Assembly: GCA_014773175.1 (NCBI GenBank)
Contig: VXCM01000748.1
Location: forward strand, 124,001-188,000
Length of the DNA stretch: 64,000 nt
Reading direction: 5' to 3'
Source: Lucifuga dentata
Taxonomy: Eukaryota; Chordata; Actinopteri; Ophidiiformes; Bythitidae
Part shown: one piece after another, positions 24,910 through 60,473 of the stretch
Layout of the letters: the number at the start of each line of letters is the position of its first letter
Position numbering within the stretch: the first letter of the stretch is position 1
Made by a program: the position numbers and the translations under genes
Notes under the pieces: generated by a model
Told to the model about the DNA's origin: nothing
What the model saw: the letters and a program-made list of their open reading frames with translations, nothing else
Database searches by the model: none

Positions 24910-27283
24910 GGTAGAAGATCCATTTGTAGTCGTCCATCCAGACCTCAGCCAGGCGGACCTTGTTATGGACAATCACAGACTTGCCCTTAGGGAAGGTGTG
25001 TGGGCTCTTGTGGCGGAAAATGTGCCCTACAACAGAACAAGGAATAATCTCCAGCTGACTTCCGCACTGCCATACCTAAAGAGGACACAAGCAGCTTAAG
25101 TTACAGCTTTGGAATGTAGAAAAACAAGAGTGAGTGTCATGTCTCTCTCAGTGCAAAGACTAGAGGCCTCTTACCCTGAAGGACATTTCCACATTTTCAC
25201 CTCCCCAGAACTCCATCTGGTCATCATAAGTCCCAATGTGCTCAAAGTAAGATTTGGATACAGAGAACAAGCCACCAGCAAAGGTAGGAGTCCTATAAAA
25301 GTAACCACAAAACAGCAATCAGTACTGTGTGTGATAGTGCATGTGTGTATGCCTGCCTGTGTGTCTACCTGATAGGATATGTTTCATTCTTCCTTCGTTT
25401 CTTCTCCTTATTTGGGATGTGCTCCCATCCAAACTTGAGTTTCCAGTTAAACTTTCCTCGGCTGTAATGCTTTGGTTTACCAGCTGGTTTATTGAACTCC
25501 AGGTTATTTAAGTCGATGGTGGTGACGAGAGGGCTCACCACAGCATTAGGCTGCTCCACTATCCGAGCCAGAAGAGGTTCTAATCATCCATGGAAACACT
25601 CTCCTAACCAGGAATGTAGAAAGTAGAGGCAGCATTTGTCAGACAGTCAGGACAGTTATCACAAACAGGAGTGTTGTTACAGGAGTTTGTAATCCTAATG
25701 CACAGAGGTGACTTTTGACCCCATTCCACTGTCCATTTTGTCCCCACCACCTTTATTTCATCCCTGGCAAAACATATACTGCATGTACCNCCCCCCCAAA
25801 CAAACAAAAAAAAGAAAAAGTCCAGCACAATCTGACAAAATCACTTTAGGCATCATGAACTAACTTTCACCAATGGACCAGTGTTCAAAATCTCTTTGTT
25901 TTAGACTACACAGGGAAGACCAAGCCAAATGGTTGAAATATTATATTTCAGGAAGTTTTATTTGTAGGCAGTGCTGCTCTGTGTTGTTTTCCTTTTTACT
26001 TAATATGACCTGATCAAACACAGGAAGAACCGAGTCCAGCATCCAAATGATAGAAAGCATAGTATAATGGGATTCATACAGTGGGAGTCCAGGAAGGTGA
26101 GGACCTGCAGCTTGAACCCCCAACAGTCTGGCTGTGATCAAGCCTTTTCTCTCCCTCTGTCGTAACACCCGCACTATCTTCAGCTGCTGCACATAGTCAT
26201 CCAAATGAGTCTTCAAGTGATCTGGAAAGAGAAGTCAAAAATTAAGTAAGGGGAAGGGGAAATCCAAAACTACCACATTACTGTGGTGATGTCACAGTGT
26301 CTTAAGATTGCATAACAGTAACAAAGCTTTAGATGCAGTTTTGCATAGTATTTTACTGCCATTTAAGTGAATAAACATGTTTGGATTTCATTGCAAATAA
26401 TATTCACAAATATATGTTAATAAACTATATGGAATCAAGGATACCCATTGAGATTCATCTCAACACTTGCAGTACTGTTGAGTAGACTTGTATGCGCACC
26501 ATCTGTGCTGGCATCATCCACCAGTAAGATCTCTGAGAGCAGAATTGCAGGAGTTGTGTGTAAGACACTGTAGACCATCCTCAGCAGAGTGGACCAGGCC
26601 TCATTATGAAACACTATGATCACACTGGTGGTGGGGAGACCAGGACAACGCAGAAACCTCCGTCCCTGGCAACTGTCAAGGCCAAAACTGAAAGTTAACA
26701 GGCATCAGATTTTAATAGGATTGACTTTTCCTCATGAATCTGTAAAAAAAAACAAACAAACAAAAAAAAAAAAAAAGGACAATTACTGATAACATTCCAT
26801 AAGTGAACATCTCACTCAGGGAACTCACTCAGGATGTCATGTATCATTGCCCAGGTCACGATGTAGGGAGATGCGATCACTGGCGAACTGGTTGAACTGA
26901 TTTTTGTTCAGCCCTTGTTGTTTTTCTTTAAGTTCTGCAGGAGACAGCTGACCTGACACAAAGGGTTGACCATGTGCTCCTGGTGCATGGGATCTTGGGG
27001 AGGCCTCACAAGATGGGGCTTGAGTTCCTCTTCAGTGTAAAAACCAGGTGGACAGGTGGGATCTGCTAAGAGGCGAGGCAATGAGGCACCAAGTTGGATG
27101 GAGCTTCTCATTCTTCCCATCAAAGAAAGGTACGATGTCTGTGGGAATCTTGTCTGCCTCAAGTGGTAAGTAAGTACTAAGATACTCAGAAACAGGAACA
27201 AAAAGGAGGAAATCGCCAAGATGGCAAGTTTTACAGGAATGGCAAGTCAACAGGGGAAAATAGTCATGCTGGCGAAGGACTGC

Positions 27284-28515
27284 CCTGAAATATAACATGG
27301 TTCAAATAGACATCATTATAAAAACCACAAAATATCATCGTAAGAACACAATCAGGCAAAATACAAATTTATACTGGTCCACGGGCCTCAGGGTTGTGAC
27401 AAATCTGAATGAGACATTCAGTTTTCTACTGTTCTTCAAATAAAACATCTAGACATCACTACCTCAAAGTTAGCAAAGATAGCATTTTTGCAGAGAATTA
27501 CACAACTTGCATACAATACATAAAAATATCTAAATGAACAATTTATAGTCACTAGTAAGTCAGTAAAACTACATTTATAGAACACTGCCAGAATTTTTAA
27601 AGTCAAATAATCAACAAATACATATCGTAAATTATATTAAATCATATAGTGGTCCTACTGTACGCGTGAAAAAGACAAATCAGCGTCATCTGTACCGTTT
27701 GCTGGAAATGTCATTCTTGCACGCGTGTCCTCTTTGCTCATATGGCTCGTAGATATGAGTGACATTCCGCTCAGGTGCTTTAACATTCGGTGTGCTGAGA
27801 TAAACAGGAAAGCATGCACTAAATTATTTTCCGCCCAAACCGGTCTAAATGCCAGCCTATAGCGACGTGCTTAGTTGTTCAGTATTTGGTATACTTAACA
27901 TTGTCGCCGGAACACAAGGGCGCCACATATGACGTAATCGCTGGTCGCGTGCTAGATTTTGTACTTGGCGCGAGGGGTGCGAGTGGCGCATTTTTCAATG
28001 GACGCCAAGTCGACGGGTGCGTAAATACAAATGACTCGTCCCTGACACATTACAAGGACCATCACATGATCCTGGAACGTAATAGAAACTGCACTGGGCA
28101 AAGATACGAGTTTTTGCCATAAAGTTTGGAAAATATGCGGGACAGTGTTGTGATTACTTCGTTGACTACTTTCTGCTTGACATGGTATTTTCTTTATACT
28201 ACCCCTGTCGTTTCAGAGAATACTACAACGGAGAACGCGCTGAGTATAAAATGCCTTTACTGTCTGTGGAAGCGCGCGCGCTGCCATAGGGACAGCCCCC
28301 TCGCGAAAGCGTGACCAAAAAACGTGTTATTATCAGTGGCGTTGATTGTGCACCACTGAGCGCCTCAGACGGGCGGAGCTTGTTTCCATGGTTTCGTCTC
28401 TAAACCCAAAGTAGTGATTTATTTACATGCTGGGTCTGGACTGGATTTCAGACTTGGCTCACCTCCCAGCTACAACCTTGTTCAGCTTGTCAGCACCGAG
28501 TCAAACCGAGTCACT
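27284..28515. promoter_or_regulatory. Divergent intergenic region with CpG-rich patch before tex49
   Basis: This lies between the 5' end of the galnt6-like pseudogene (minus) and tex49 (plus). The part from 27880 to 28400 is richer in CpG than its surroundings (for example GAAGCGCGCGCGCTGCC at about 28270) and could be a promoter for tex49 and, once, for galnt6. Open frames of 60-80 codons here have no recognisable relatives. No TATA box is obvious near 28516. Confidence 0.4.
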
Positions 28516-28865
28516 ATGGCCTTTTTCGGGTTAACGTATTTGGGCTATCAGAATCCCATCGGGGATAAAATGATAGTGAATCCAAGAGGAGCATCTCATA
28601 TTCAGGGTAAGTTTAGAGGATCAGGGTCTCGTTCAGAAGGGTCAGGTTTAAGAACAGCAACAATGCTTCCCTCTCACTCATAAAGCCAAATAGTCTGAAA
28701 AGATCACAGCAGATGCTTATTGGTTGTTGCAGGAAATGGGCAAATGTTACTGCAAACATTGCATGACAGGTTCACTGGCACTACTGACACTCCTAAATGT
28801 AAAATAAAATTAACGTTTATACACTCGTGTTGTGACAAGTCATAATGTTTCCCGTAGTGGTTTAT

Positions 28866-28906
<41 letters not shown>

Positions 28907-28926
28907 AAATTTATAACCTAATCTGN

Positions 28927-28965
<39 letters not shown>

Positions 28966-30848
28966 AAATTTATAACCTAATCTGATCCAGAAGCTGTCAG
29001 AGTGGACAATAAAATTCATGGGTATAATTACATTTTTCAGTGTGTGAAATATTCTCAGAGAGGAAAAAAAAACAAACAAGAAAAACATATTTTACATATT
29101 CACTTTTAAACTTAAATGCGTAAAAGTTTATGCAGTATAATGTTACTGTAATTTAAATAATATTATCCTGAGAACTTATATGTACAGTCTTTTGTAACAA
29201 GTCCAATTAAATAAATCTTTTTAGTGTGGGTTAGACAGAGGTGTGTGTCAGTAAGATTATTTAAGTAGAACAAATAATATTGTCACCAAAGTATACAGCA
29301 TACATAATATGTGCACACACTGTGTGCACAATTTTGGAATCACCCACAAATTTTCATTTTTTTGCCCCCTGATTTTTGATGTACTTTACAGTACACTGAT
29401 ACTTTAATTCACTATGGCATTAAATTGATTTAAGTATTATAGCCAGGACACTGTCGTGGCTATATAATGTTGCAAATGGCTATTGCTGCTGGAAATGACT
29501 ATTTTTTAAATTAATTATTTACATGCCATAACTCTAGTATTCTAACTGTAAACTATTTTATCCTTAATCAGTCATGTTTAAATGGTAATTGGCTATTAGA
29601 GACATCTTTGTAATTGTATTAGAAAACCTGAAACCCATTATTCTGTTCAATTAAGCATGGGAATTGTCTTTTCTTGGGTTGCAAGGAAATGGCATTCCTA
29701 AAGTTCAATTCTGTGTTCAGAAATGGATAAAACAACTTTCTCTAAAAAAAAAAACAAAATATACGAGTCTGTAATTATTTTAAGAATTAAGGTTATTACA
29801 TGTGTCAGCTTGCCAAGAAACTTAAGGTTTCATATAAAGGGATCCACCACTGTTGCACAACTGCTCAAGAGGATAAATACATCTCGTGTAGTTTGAGAAA
29901 TAGATGATTTACAGGTCCTCAGTTGGCTGCTTCCTTAAATAGTACAGGCCAAATACAGTGTCATCTGCAACAATGAAAAGATGACTCTAGGATGCTGGCC
30001 TTAAAAGTACAAAAAGCCATATCTGAAACTGGCAAATAAAAAGAAATAGTGAAAATGGGCAAAGGTACACAAACAGTGGATGGTGAATGACTGCAAAAGA
30101 GTATTATGGATGGATGAGTCTAAGTTTCAGGTGTTTGGAAAAAGGAGGAGAACATATGTGAGACAGAGACCAAACAAAACAATGCGGGAGGAGTGCTTGA
30201 TGCATTCTGTCAAGTATGGCAGCAGAAGTGTGATCTGCATATACTGTAGCTGCCACAGTGAAATGTCTCTTTACAGATTGTGAGGTTAACTCTGCAGCAG
30301 GGCGGCTGCCTCCTCTTCCATCTGATCAGAAACCACAGGAGCCCCTCAGATGTATAGACATGTTCCATGTTTACAACAAGCTGCTTCCCTACAGCAGCAA
30401 CATACACCACGGGAGCCAGGAGAGATACAAAGAGATGGTCAAACGGGTCCAAACACCTAGATGTGAGTGCAATGGAGGATCTAAATCATGGTTGTGTTTC
30501 TGATCACAACTCAAGTAAATAAATGAGGAAACTCTGACAAAAACACACGTGACATTGATGAAAGCCTTGATGCCTTTTCTTTTTAGCTCCTAACCTGTTG
30601 TACATAACGCCTCTGACGGAAAGCCAGTGGTATGGATGGCTGGTAACCAAGGAAAGGCCTGAACCATGGACTCAAGTCAAACGATTTCCCCGAAAGAACA
30701 GTGAAATGACGAAGTATGTAACATTTCCAAATCTGACTTTTGTAACTTTTTTTCATATTTTCTGGGTCTCTGTGACTTTTTCATTTCTTATCTTTACAGG
30801 TTTGTACAAGAAATGTTATTGGTAGACCGTGAATTCATCCTGTTCTGA
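28516..30848 (+). CDS. tex49: Sperm microtubule inner protein, TEX49/SPMIP11-like
   Basis: Four exons assemble cleanly: 28516-28606, 30277-30462, 30587-30713 and 30800-30848, 453 nt, 150 aa, TGA stop, all with GT-AG introns. The protein starts MAFFGLTYLGYQNP. Later it contains SQERYKEMVKRV, ITPLTESQWYGW, PEPWTQVKRFPRKNSEMTKF and the end DREFILF. The pattern MAFF..Y.LGYQN, then RY.E.V..V, PLT..Q, W, PE.PW...PR, S.MT.F, DR.F.L. matches what I recall of mammalian TEX49 (SPMIP11), a small protein in the lumen of sperm axoneme doublet microtubules. In human, TEX49 lies near ADCY6, as here, which supports orthology. No signal peptide or membrane segment is seen. A polyadenylation signal AATAAA lies at 30921-30926. 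Intron 1 contains a Tc1-like fossil. Confidence 0.72.
28868..28984. repeat. Exact 58-bp direct duplication around a single N, with (GT)n
   Basis: Bases 28868-28925 and 28927-28984 are identical across the N at 28926. Each copy holds the same GT microsatellite and the same unique tail, so this is one locus shown twice by the assembler, not two repeats. It lies in tex49 intron 1. Confidence 0.85.
29310..30250 (+). mobile_element. Degenerate Tc1/mariner-like transposon in tex49 intron 1
   Basis: Around 30080-30240 the plus strand codes VLWMDESKFQVFGKRRR and then RQRP, SVKYGSRSV. This is the Tc1-family transposase block that carries the first Asp of the catalytic triad (WTDESKFEIFG in active relatives). 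Upstream, 29860-30050 shows further decayed transposase (for example TGPQLAASLN) interrupted by several stops. A possible left terminal repeat with GTGCACAATTTTGGAATCAC lies at about 29321-29344. The C-terminal third and right end are missing. The element stops within about 30 bases of the tex49 exon 2 acceptor. It cannot be active. Confidence 0.7.
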
Positions 30849-30881
30849 TTACCCTCTTCAGGAGTATTTTTCTTAATTGTA

Positions 30882-30914
<33 letters not shown>

Positions 30915-31399
30915 AGCTGGAATAAAGATGAACTAAAATTACATTGATAGCCAATCCACTGTGGAAGATTTCTCCTGCTTCATTTTCTTCATTCCTTTAT
31001 CATTAAAGGTTAAAGATCAGTGATTTTCATGAAAAGTCGATCCACTATTGTTCTATTATGCTAATGTTTACAATAAAGTTAATGTCATGAGTTAATGAGT
31101 AAAGTTAATTGAATTATCAGTAATTGCTTCTCTAAAACTGTCCTGTAGAGATAGGAGATTTCACTGCCCTTTAGAGGTTTGAAATAAAAAATTCCTAATT
31201 CTGTCATTGGTTTGCCTTATTAGATGCATTTCTATAGGCATTCAACACATACTCCTTAATATATTTCACAATGAAAACAAAAGAAAAATAACAAAAAAAC
31301 ATAATATGTTCCCCTTTAAATTAAGAAGCCACATGCACTTTCTGTCATGACAGGCCCATTTAAAGTCATGAAGCAGGATGTGTATGTGTGCATGTCAGC
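30849..31399. other. tex49 3' UTR and spacer
   Basis: This holds the tex49 3' end (AATAAA 30921-30926), a (CA)n run at about 30889-30914, and AT-rich spacer up to the broken SLC12 exons. No other gene is seen. Confidence 0.5.
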
Positions 31400-31955
31400 C
31401 AAAATCCTGACTGGTCACGCTGTACCGATGGTTGCACTGATGATGAGGTAGGACACGGTAGTGAGGAATATAGCCAGCAGGCTTCCTCTGGGGATCACCA
31501 GAAAACAAGAACTTCTTAAGACAAGTTTGCAAGGGACAATGATAAAAGCAGAGCAACAAAGAGAGTTTCAAGAAACAAACACACCTTCAGATCTCCAGAG
31601 ATATTAGCTCCTGTCAGGATTCCTATGGCCGAGGGGAAGGAAAATGGAGAACATGCCAAAGAAGCTGCTGTCTGGTCCAAACTAGCCAGGCACAAAATTG
31701 ATGGCAAAGATATTGGCTGTTGAAGGCTGGAATGGTCACATCACTAATTTATATAACTTCCCAAATCGTACTTTCAGCAAACACCTATTAAACTTGTTTG
31801 AGAATCCCTGATGCAATACTTTGACATCAGCGACCAGTGTCACCTTTGTAGCTACAGAAACCCTTGGCTTGTTTCTGTGGTGTAGCAGGAATGATCATCC
31901 CAACAATATTGACAAATGACACCATGATTACCAGGAAGAAGAGAATCTGGGCTGG
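31400..31955 (-). pseudogene. Fragment of an SLC12 cation-chloride cotransporter (NCC/NKCC type), broken
   Basis: Three exons lie in coding order on the minus strand. Near 31862-31950: [18 protein letters not shown] then KQAKGFCSY. Near 31596-31737: FGPDSSFFGMFSIF, then PSAIGILTGANISGDLK. Near 31412-31495: IPRGSLLAIFLTTVSYLI then ISATIG. This is the conserved membrane core of SLC12A1/2/3-type Na-(K)-Cl cotransporters. ATGILAGANISGDLKDP is the family hallmark, and TTVSYLIISATIG is closest to SLC12A3 (NCC) or its fish relative SLC12A10. The middle exon has a TAG (31682-31684, where a Trp is expected) and a one-base insertion in CCCC (about 31632-31636) that breaks the frame. No exons for the N-terminal half or the C-terminal domain are found nearby. 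I therefore call it a pseudogene remnant; the paralogue is not certain. Confidence 0.65.
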
Positions 31956-34900
31956 AGGAGAGAAAAAAAAAGCCCACTGTATTATTTTAGAGAAAATCTG
32001 TTTGACCTGTTATATAGAATCACCATTTTGGACAAAAAAACTGAAAACCTAACTTAATATGGCTACATGACCTTTCACCCCGTGAGTATAGACATAAGTT
32101 GGGCTCTTCTGAAAGCAAGACTTTCTAGTTTCTTGGGAATCATCAAATTTGCTCTCTAAGTATTACTGTTAAAGAATAATAGAAGTAAACCACAGTAAAA
32201 AAAAATTTAAATTTTCATCCTCGCCTGGAAAAAAAAGCACCATATATTAACTAAAAAAGCTCTGGTTGCACTTAATGCACAGCCACAAGTTTAACCAATT
32301 CCTTAAAATATGATTGTAATCACCAAAAATGAGTGTTGTGAGCTGAATTTACTCAGGCGTTATCCAGGCGGAGCTCCAAAAAATTAGCTACTGGGAAACA
32401 TTTTTAAAAACACTAGGTAAACAACTGATATTTTAGATAAAATGTGTATTTATATGTTCTGGCTTGCTCTATGCACTCTAAAGTCTCTGCTCAGTGAGCT
32501 GTTAATGTGTGTATCAATTTCCACACCTTTGGGCCCTCCCCAAGACCTTTTCTACCCTAATGGCCCATTGTGACAGGAGCAGAGCCATGTGTGTATCCTG
32601 CCTAGCAACATAATATGTTGTTAGAAAGCTTATGTCATTGGCTAAACAATCAGTCAATCACGCGAATTTTGCCTGTTAATGTTTAAAGTGGAATATCAGC
32701 GCCTTCATGGATGACCGTGAATGCTCCATAACATGCCACATGAGGCGTTCATGGTCACGTGTACAAGAGAGAAGCTGCAGTAAAAGGAATCTGAGGTATC
32801 CAGAGATATGTCTGTCTGAAACAGGAATGAGGCGCAGATAAGATGCAGCTGGAGCTGAATCATGCTTCCATCAACTGGAATGTCCAGCAGCATCCTGGCA
32901 GGAAACGTACAGGAAACCACTCTGGAGCTGTGACATTCCCACTCGTTGGCGCCATCTAGTGCCTTCTGTGCGTAAAATATCGGTGACATGCAGATCAACA
33001 TCTTTGATGGAGCATGAGCTTCTTGTCCTAACTATGAGCTTTTTGGTATACATCCATGCCAAATACTAGTCCAGCCCCCATAGGGCCAAACTCCTGGCTT
33101 TTCTGGCTTTTTCCTTGACAAGTTTGTTCTTGTCAAATTAAAATTGGCAACCTGTGAACAAGGAATCACCTCTTTTTTAGGTCATACTGAATTAAAGTCA
33201 TCTACCTTTCACGATACCTTCGTGACCAGCTCTGTGATGTGTATTGTACTAATAATTGTGCTATTTTTCCACAAGTTAAAGTAATCCTTGTGTACATGTA
33301 GAGGCCTGTGTGAGAGACACTCTACCCACATCCAAAGCAGGTCTCTAGTTACAAAGTCATTGAATAAGTTAGCGGACATGGAAATCTCAGTGGGTGGTTT
33401 TAAAAATTTCAAAGATCTAGCTGTAGCTATAAACCATGTATACACTGAACACTTAATTAACCTCCTTCTAGTATTGTAAGAGGGCTGCTGTTGCTGTAGC
33501 CACCGACAAAATATTTTACATGACGGTAAACAGTGATCATAACATCAACACACTGAAGAGCCATTGATTTTTTTTTTATTTTTTCTTCAAGGGGAAATGT
33601 TATTTTTCTCTTTGTCATAGTCCTCAACTCTTCTTGTCCTTCAGCTCCGCAAAACAAACCCCCCTTCAACTCCTTCAACTCAGGGAAAATACAAATAAAA
33701 CAAAACAAGTATGGAAGGATTCATCAGGCCTGAGCAAAACACTGTTTCAGTAGTATGGGAACAACCTGCCTCCCCTCTCCTGTTCCCCAAAAACATCCCA
33801 AGAGTTAACAATCAACACAAGTCTATGGACAGCCAATAGAAATAGAATACATACAATGCATGTTTTTATAAACTTGTCCATTCTATAAATTCTTTGCTTA
33901 TATGAATCGTTCTTCATTGGTCACAGTTCACTTGGTAGTTGCTGATCTCCAAACGTTTCTGTCCTCTGGTGCTCCCACCATGCCCAAGGCCAAATATCAT
34001 TGCACAGGAGGGACCAATAGCACAAGGCTGCATGAGCTGGCTTTGGTACAAACGTGATCAACTGTTAGTTGCCATTGTAGAGCAAAGTTAGGGCTGATTC
34101 TTCAAATTACAAATGGAGTTAGAAGCAATCACTGCAAGGATGAACGTTCACTGAAAATGATTCTTGACAAGCCCTTATCCATTTCTCTTTGTCTGAACAT
34201 TAGCAGTCCAGACATGGCAAGCAGGCACAATTCCTGTTTAGTGTTTTCTATGACTTGTTTGAACTTAAGGCAATCAAACTCTGCAATTAGTATGAATGGA
34301 TGAAAATAATACAATATCCTCCTAATGCTGCCTTGTCACTTTCACTATATAGTGTAATACCAGGGATGGGGTTATGTACTGCCATTTTTTGCTATTATGG
34401 AGAGGTTTAAGGTGCAAAAGGGAGAGATCACCCTAAAGCTTGACAGATTTACAATACTGCAGTAGTGGCATAAATAAAAAGTACAAGTGAATCATCTGTA
34501 TATATGTTTACTGCTATGCGTATGTGAGCATACACCTCTCGGGTTCTGCTGCAAAGGCAGCTAATGGTTTTTACTATACATGGTCACACTTATCGCCAGT
34601 GGAAATACTGTATTGTACATTAGGTTTTAAAGCAGAATTCATTGGCTGCAGTTGATCAGGTGGTACCAGTGAGCTTGAGCTTTACATCTGGAATTTTACA
34701 AGAAAGCGTGCTGGTCTTTGATCCTTTTCACTGGAATGGAATCATCATAATAAGCATAATAATTAACCAGAATCATCATAATAATAACATTAAGAATATA
34801 CAAATGATGGATACAGAAGTGATACAAAATACCCTACGTTAAAACAAACAAAAAATGAAAACAAGATACCACAATCAGACATGCGTCAAAGCAGTTATGT

Positions 34901-36144
34901 TTGGCAAGAAAGCAGTTTTGTTGTGTCATAAAAACCTCACAGTGAAAATAGTTATGCCCCTTCAGGATTACAAAGCACAGTATTCAGTCAAAATCAATAA
35001 ATACTTCTTTCCTTCATCTATTTCTTCTTCATTGAAGAATCAGGCTGTGGAGTTCCACTGCATTCTAATCCAAGGTTTCCCCCTGATGGCTCTGGAACAA
35101 CTTGCTGATCTGAGTTCCTTCATTTCCATTTACACCAAAACTACTACTCTGAAGAGGAAGGAGCAGATGATGAAGATATACTGTTACGGTTGAAATCAGC
35201 TGTATGCTGGCTGCTCAAGCTCGAAGGAACCAACCTGACATGAAATGCAGATGAAGAGGATCCTAATCCTTTGCTGGAGCTATTTCTACTCCTTTCAGTA
35301 ACATCCTTAGTCATCTTTAGTGATTTTTTTTCTAGGGGTTGAGAATGACATCATATAGTTTTGTGATTGGTTCTGTCCTGACTGAATGACATATAAAATG
35401 AAATCAATTATAAGTGTTTTATGAAAATAATAAAGCCAGCAGAAGGGCCAAAAGACAGAGGGAACAAGGTGATGATTGCTGACTTTAGCGAGAACATATC
35501 AGACATGTCTTATCTTGCTTTTAGTAAATACTTTAGTCTTTGGTCAATATATTCCTCCTCCGTTTATACATATATTCATACACACACAAATATGCATGTA
35601 CATACACACTTATAAACGTGTAATAAACTGGATATTTGTGCACGTATGTATTCACACTGTTTCATAAAGGACCTTTTGCACAAAACATCAAGATTGAAAT
35701 AAATAATTAATCCAGAAATAAAATATGAGTACCTGTTCATACTTCATGTGAAATAAAAAAAAAAAAATGACTGAAAATAAAGTGAAATAAAAAGTAGCCT
35801 TATGTACAGCGTGTAACTTCTTTTGACACAGGCTAAAAGGCGTTGTTTTAAATAAACAGACTTTGCATCGTTCAAGAAGCCTGAGAAAGAGGCTAGACAT
35901 GAGAAAAACACTTGTCCTTCAACATGTATGTGCGCCAAAGTGGCTGTCAAACGAGAACATTTTCCTCTCAACAAGAACACTTTCCTGCTCAAGTCTCAGT
36001 GTCTCAAAATTTTAATCCTCTTTGCGTTGAATTCAAGTGATGGCATTTCTAGTTTGTAGCCATTCGCTCACGCTGTGAGTCCTCGCTCAGTGGTGCTGTG
36101 TCCTTGCAGTGGGATCATCCCAGTGACTGCTGTTGCCATGGCTG
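31956..36144. other. Non-coding stretch including the adcy6 3' UTR; repeats, no gene seen
   Basis: The lower-coordinate side of the adcy6 stop (36145) must hold its 3' UTR, but no minus-strand polyadenylation signal stands out enough to fix its end; a TTTATT at about 33575 is one candidate. An imperfect inverted repeat with TGACCGTGAATGC / GCGTTCATGGTCACG arms lies at 32700-32765. Frames of 60-110 codons (for example plus strand 34855-35193 and minus strand 32705-33001) show no relatives that I recognise. A short (CA)n patch lies at 35580-35610. Confidence 0.45.
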
Positions 36145-60333
<24,189 letters not shown>

Positions 60334-60473
60334 TCTGCGTAAGCAGAAAGAACAGAGTAGAGGGATGTTCAAATTTGGAACAGATCTAACACAGATACAA
60401 TTTTTAGAGGACCAAACTCCATTTTGTCCTCTACCCACCTGTATGAGTGGTTAACTTACCTGTTGGGGTTCTG
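60334..60473 (-). other. adcy6: Short 5' UTR intron of adcy6
   Basis: On the minus strand a strong donor (CCCAACAG|GTAAGTTAAC, about 60461) is followed after about 126 bases by a good acceptor (TTCTGCTTACGCAG) one base before the start ATG. This suggests that a non-coding exon ends near 60462 and splices directly to the first coding exon. It is inferred from splice signals only. Confidence 0.45.

Larger units (their letters stand above)
22983..27283 (-). pseudogene. galnt6: galnt6-like polypeptide GalNAc-transferase pseudogene
   Basis: Intact family members are Golgi type II membrane enzymes that start mucin-type O-glycosylation. About ten exons remain in order on the minus strand: signal anchor and stem with [10 protein letters not shown] (26835-27283); [16 protein letters not shown] to LLVDDASTD (26500-26672); [14 protein letters not shown] (26080-26221); TIDLNNLEFNKP to KRRKNETYPI (25369-25603); [18 protein letters not shown] to EMSFR (25175-25292); [12 protein letters not shown] to [11 protein letters not shown] (end 25075); [17 protein letters not shown] (24561-24695); and lectin-domain exons (23721-23822, about 23470-23575, 23140-23285). 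[13 protein letters not shown] favours GALNT6 over GALNT3. Lesions: TGA 27247-27249; 1-base loss near 26988; TGA 26837-26839; 2-base loss near 26104; TGA across the 26080/25603 junction; TGA for Trp 25584-25586; TGA 24878-24880 inside an inverted duplication; TAA 23543-23545; normal stop lost into a CA repeat. Splice sites mostly survive, so it died in place and is not a retrocopy. Confidence 0.88.

Noticed and set aside
27032..27219. galnt6 N-terminal frame starting at a TTG (27219)
   Set aside because: TTG is not a plausible vertebrate start. The same frame has a TGA upstream (27247-27249), and the only ATG before it (27267) gives a six-codon peptide.
30258..30503. 81-codon frame starting MKCLFTDCEVNSAAG as a stand-alone gene
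   Set aside because: It is tex49 exon 2 read through both splice sites; the acceptor at 30276 and donor at 30463 explain it.
34855..35193. 112-codon plus-strand frame near 35 kb
   Set aside because: No recognisable domain and lysine/isoleucine-rich AT-biased content; it probably overlaps the adcy6 3' UTR in antisense.
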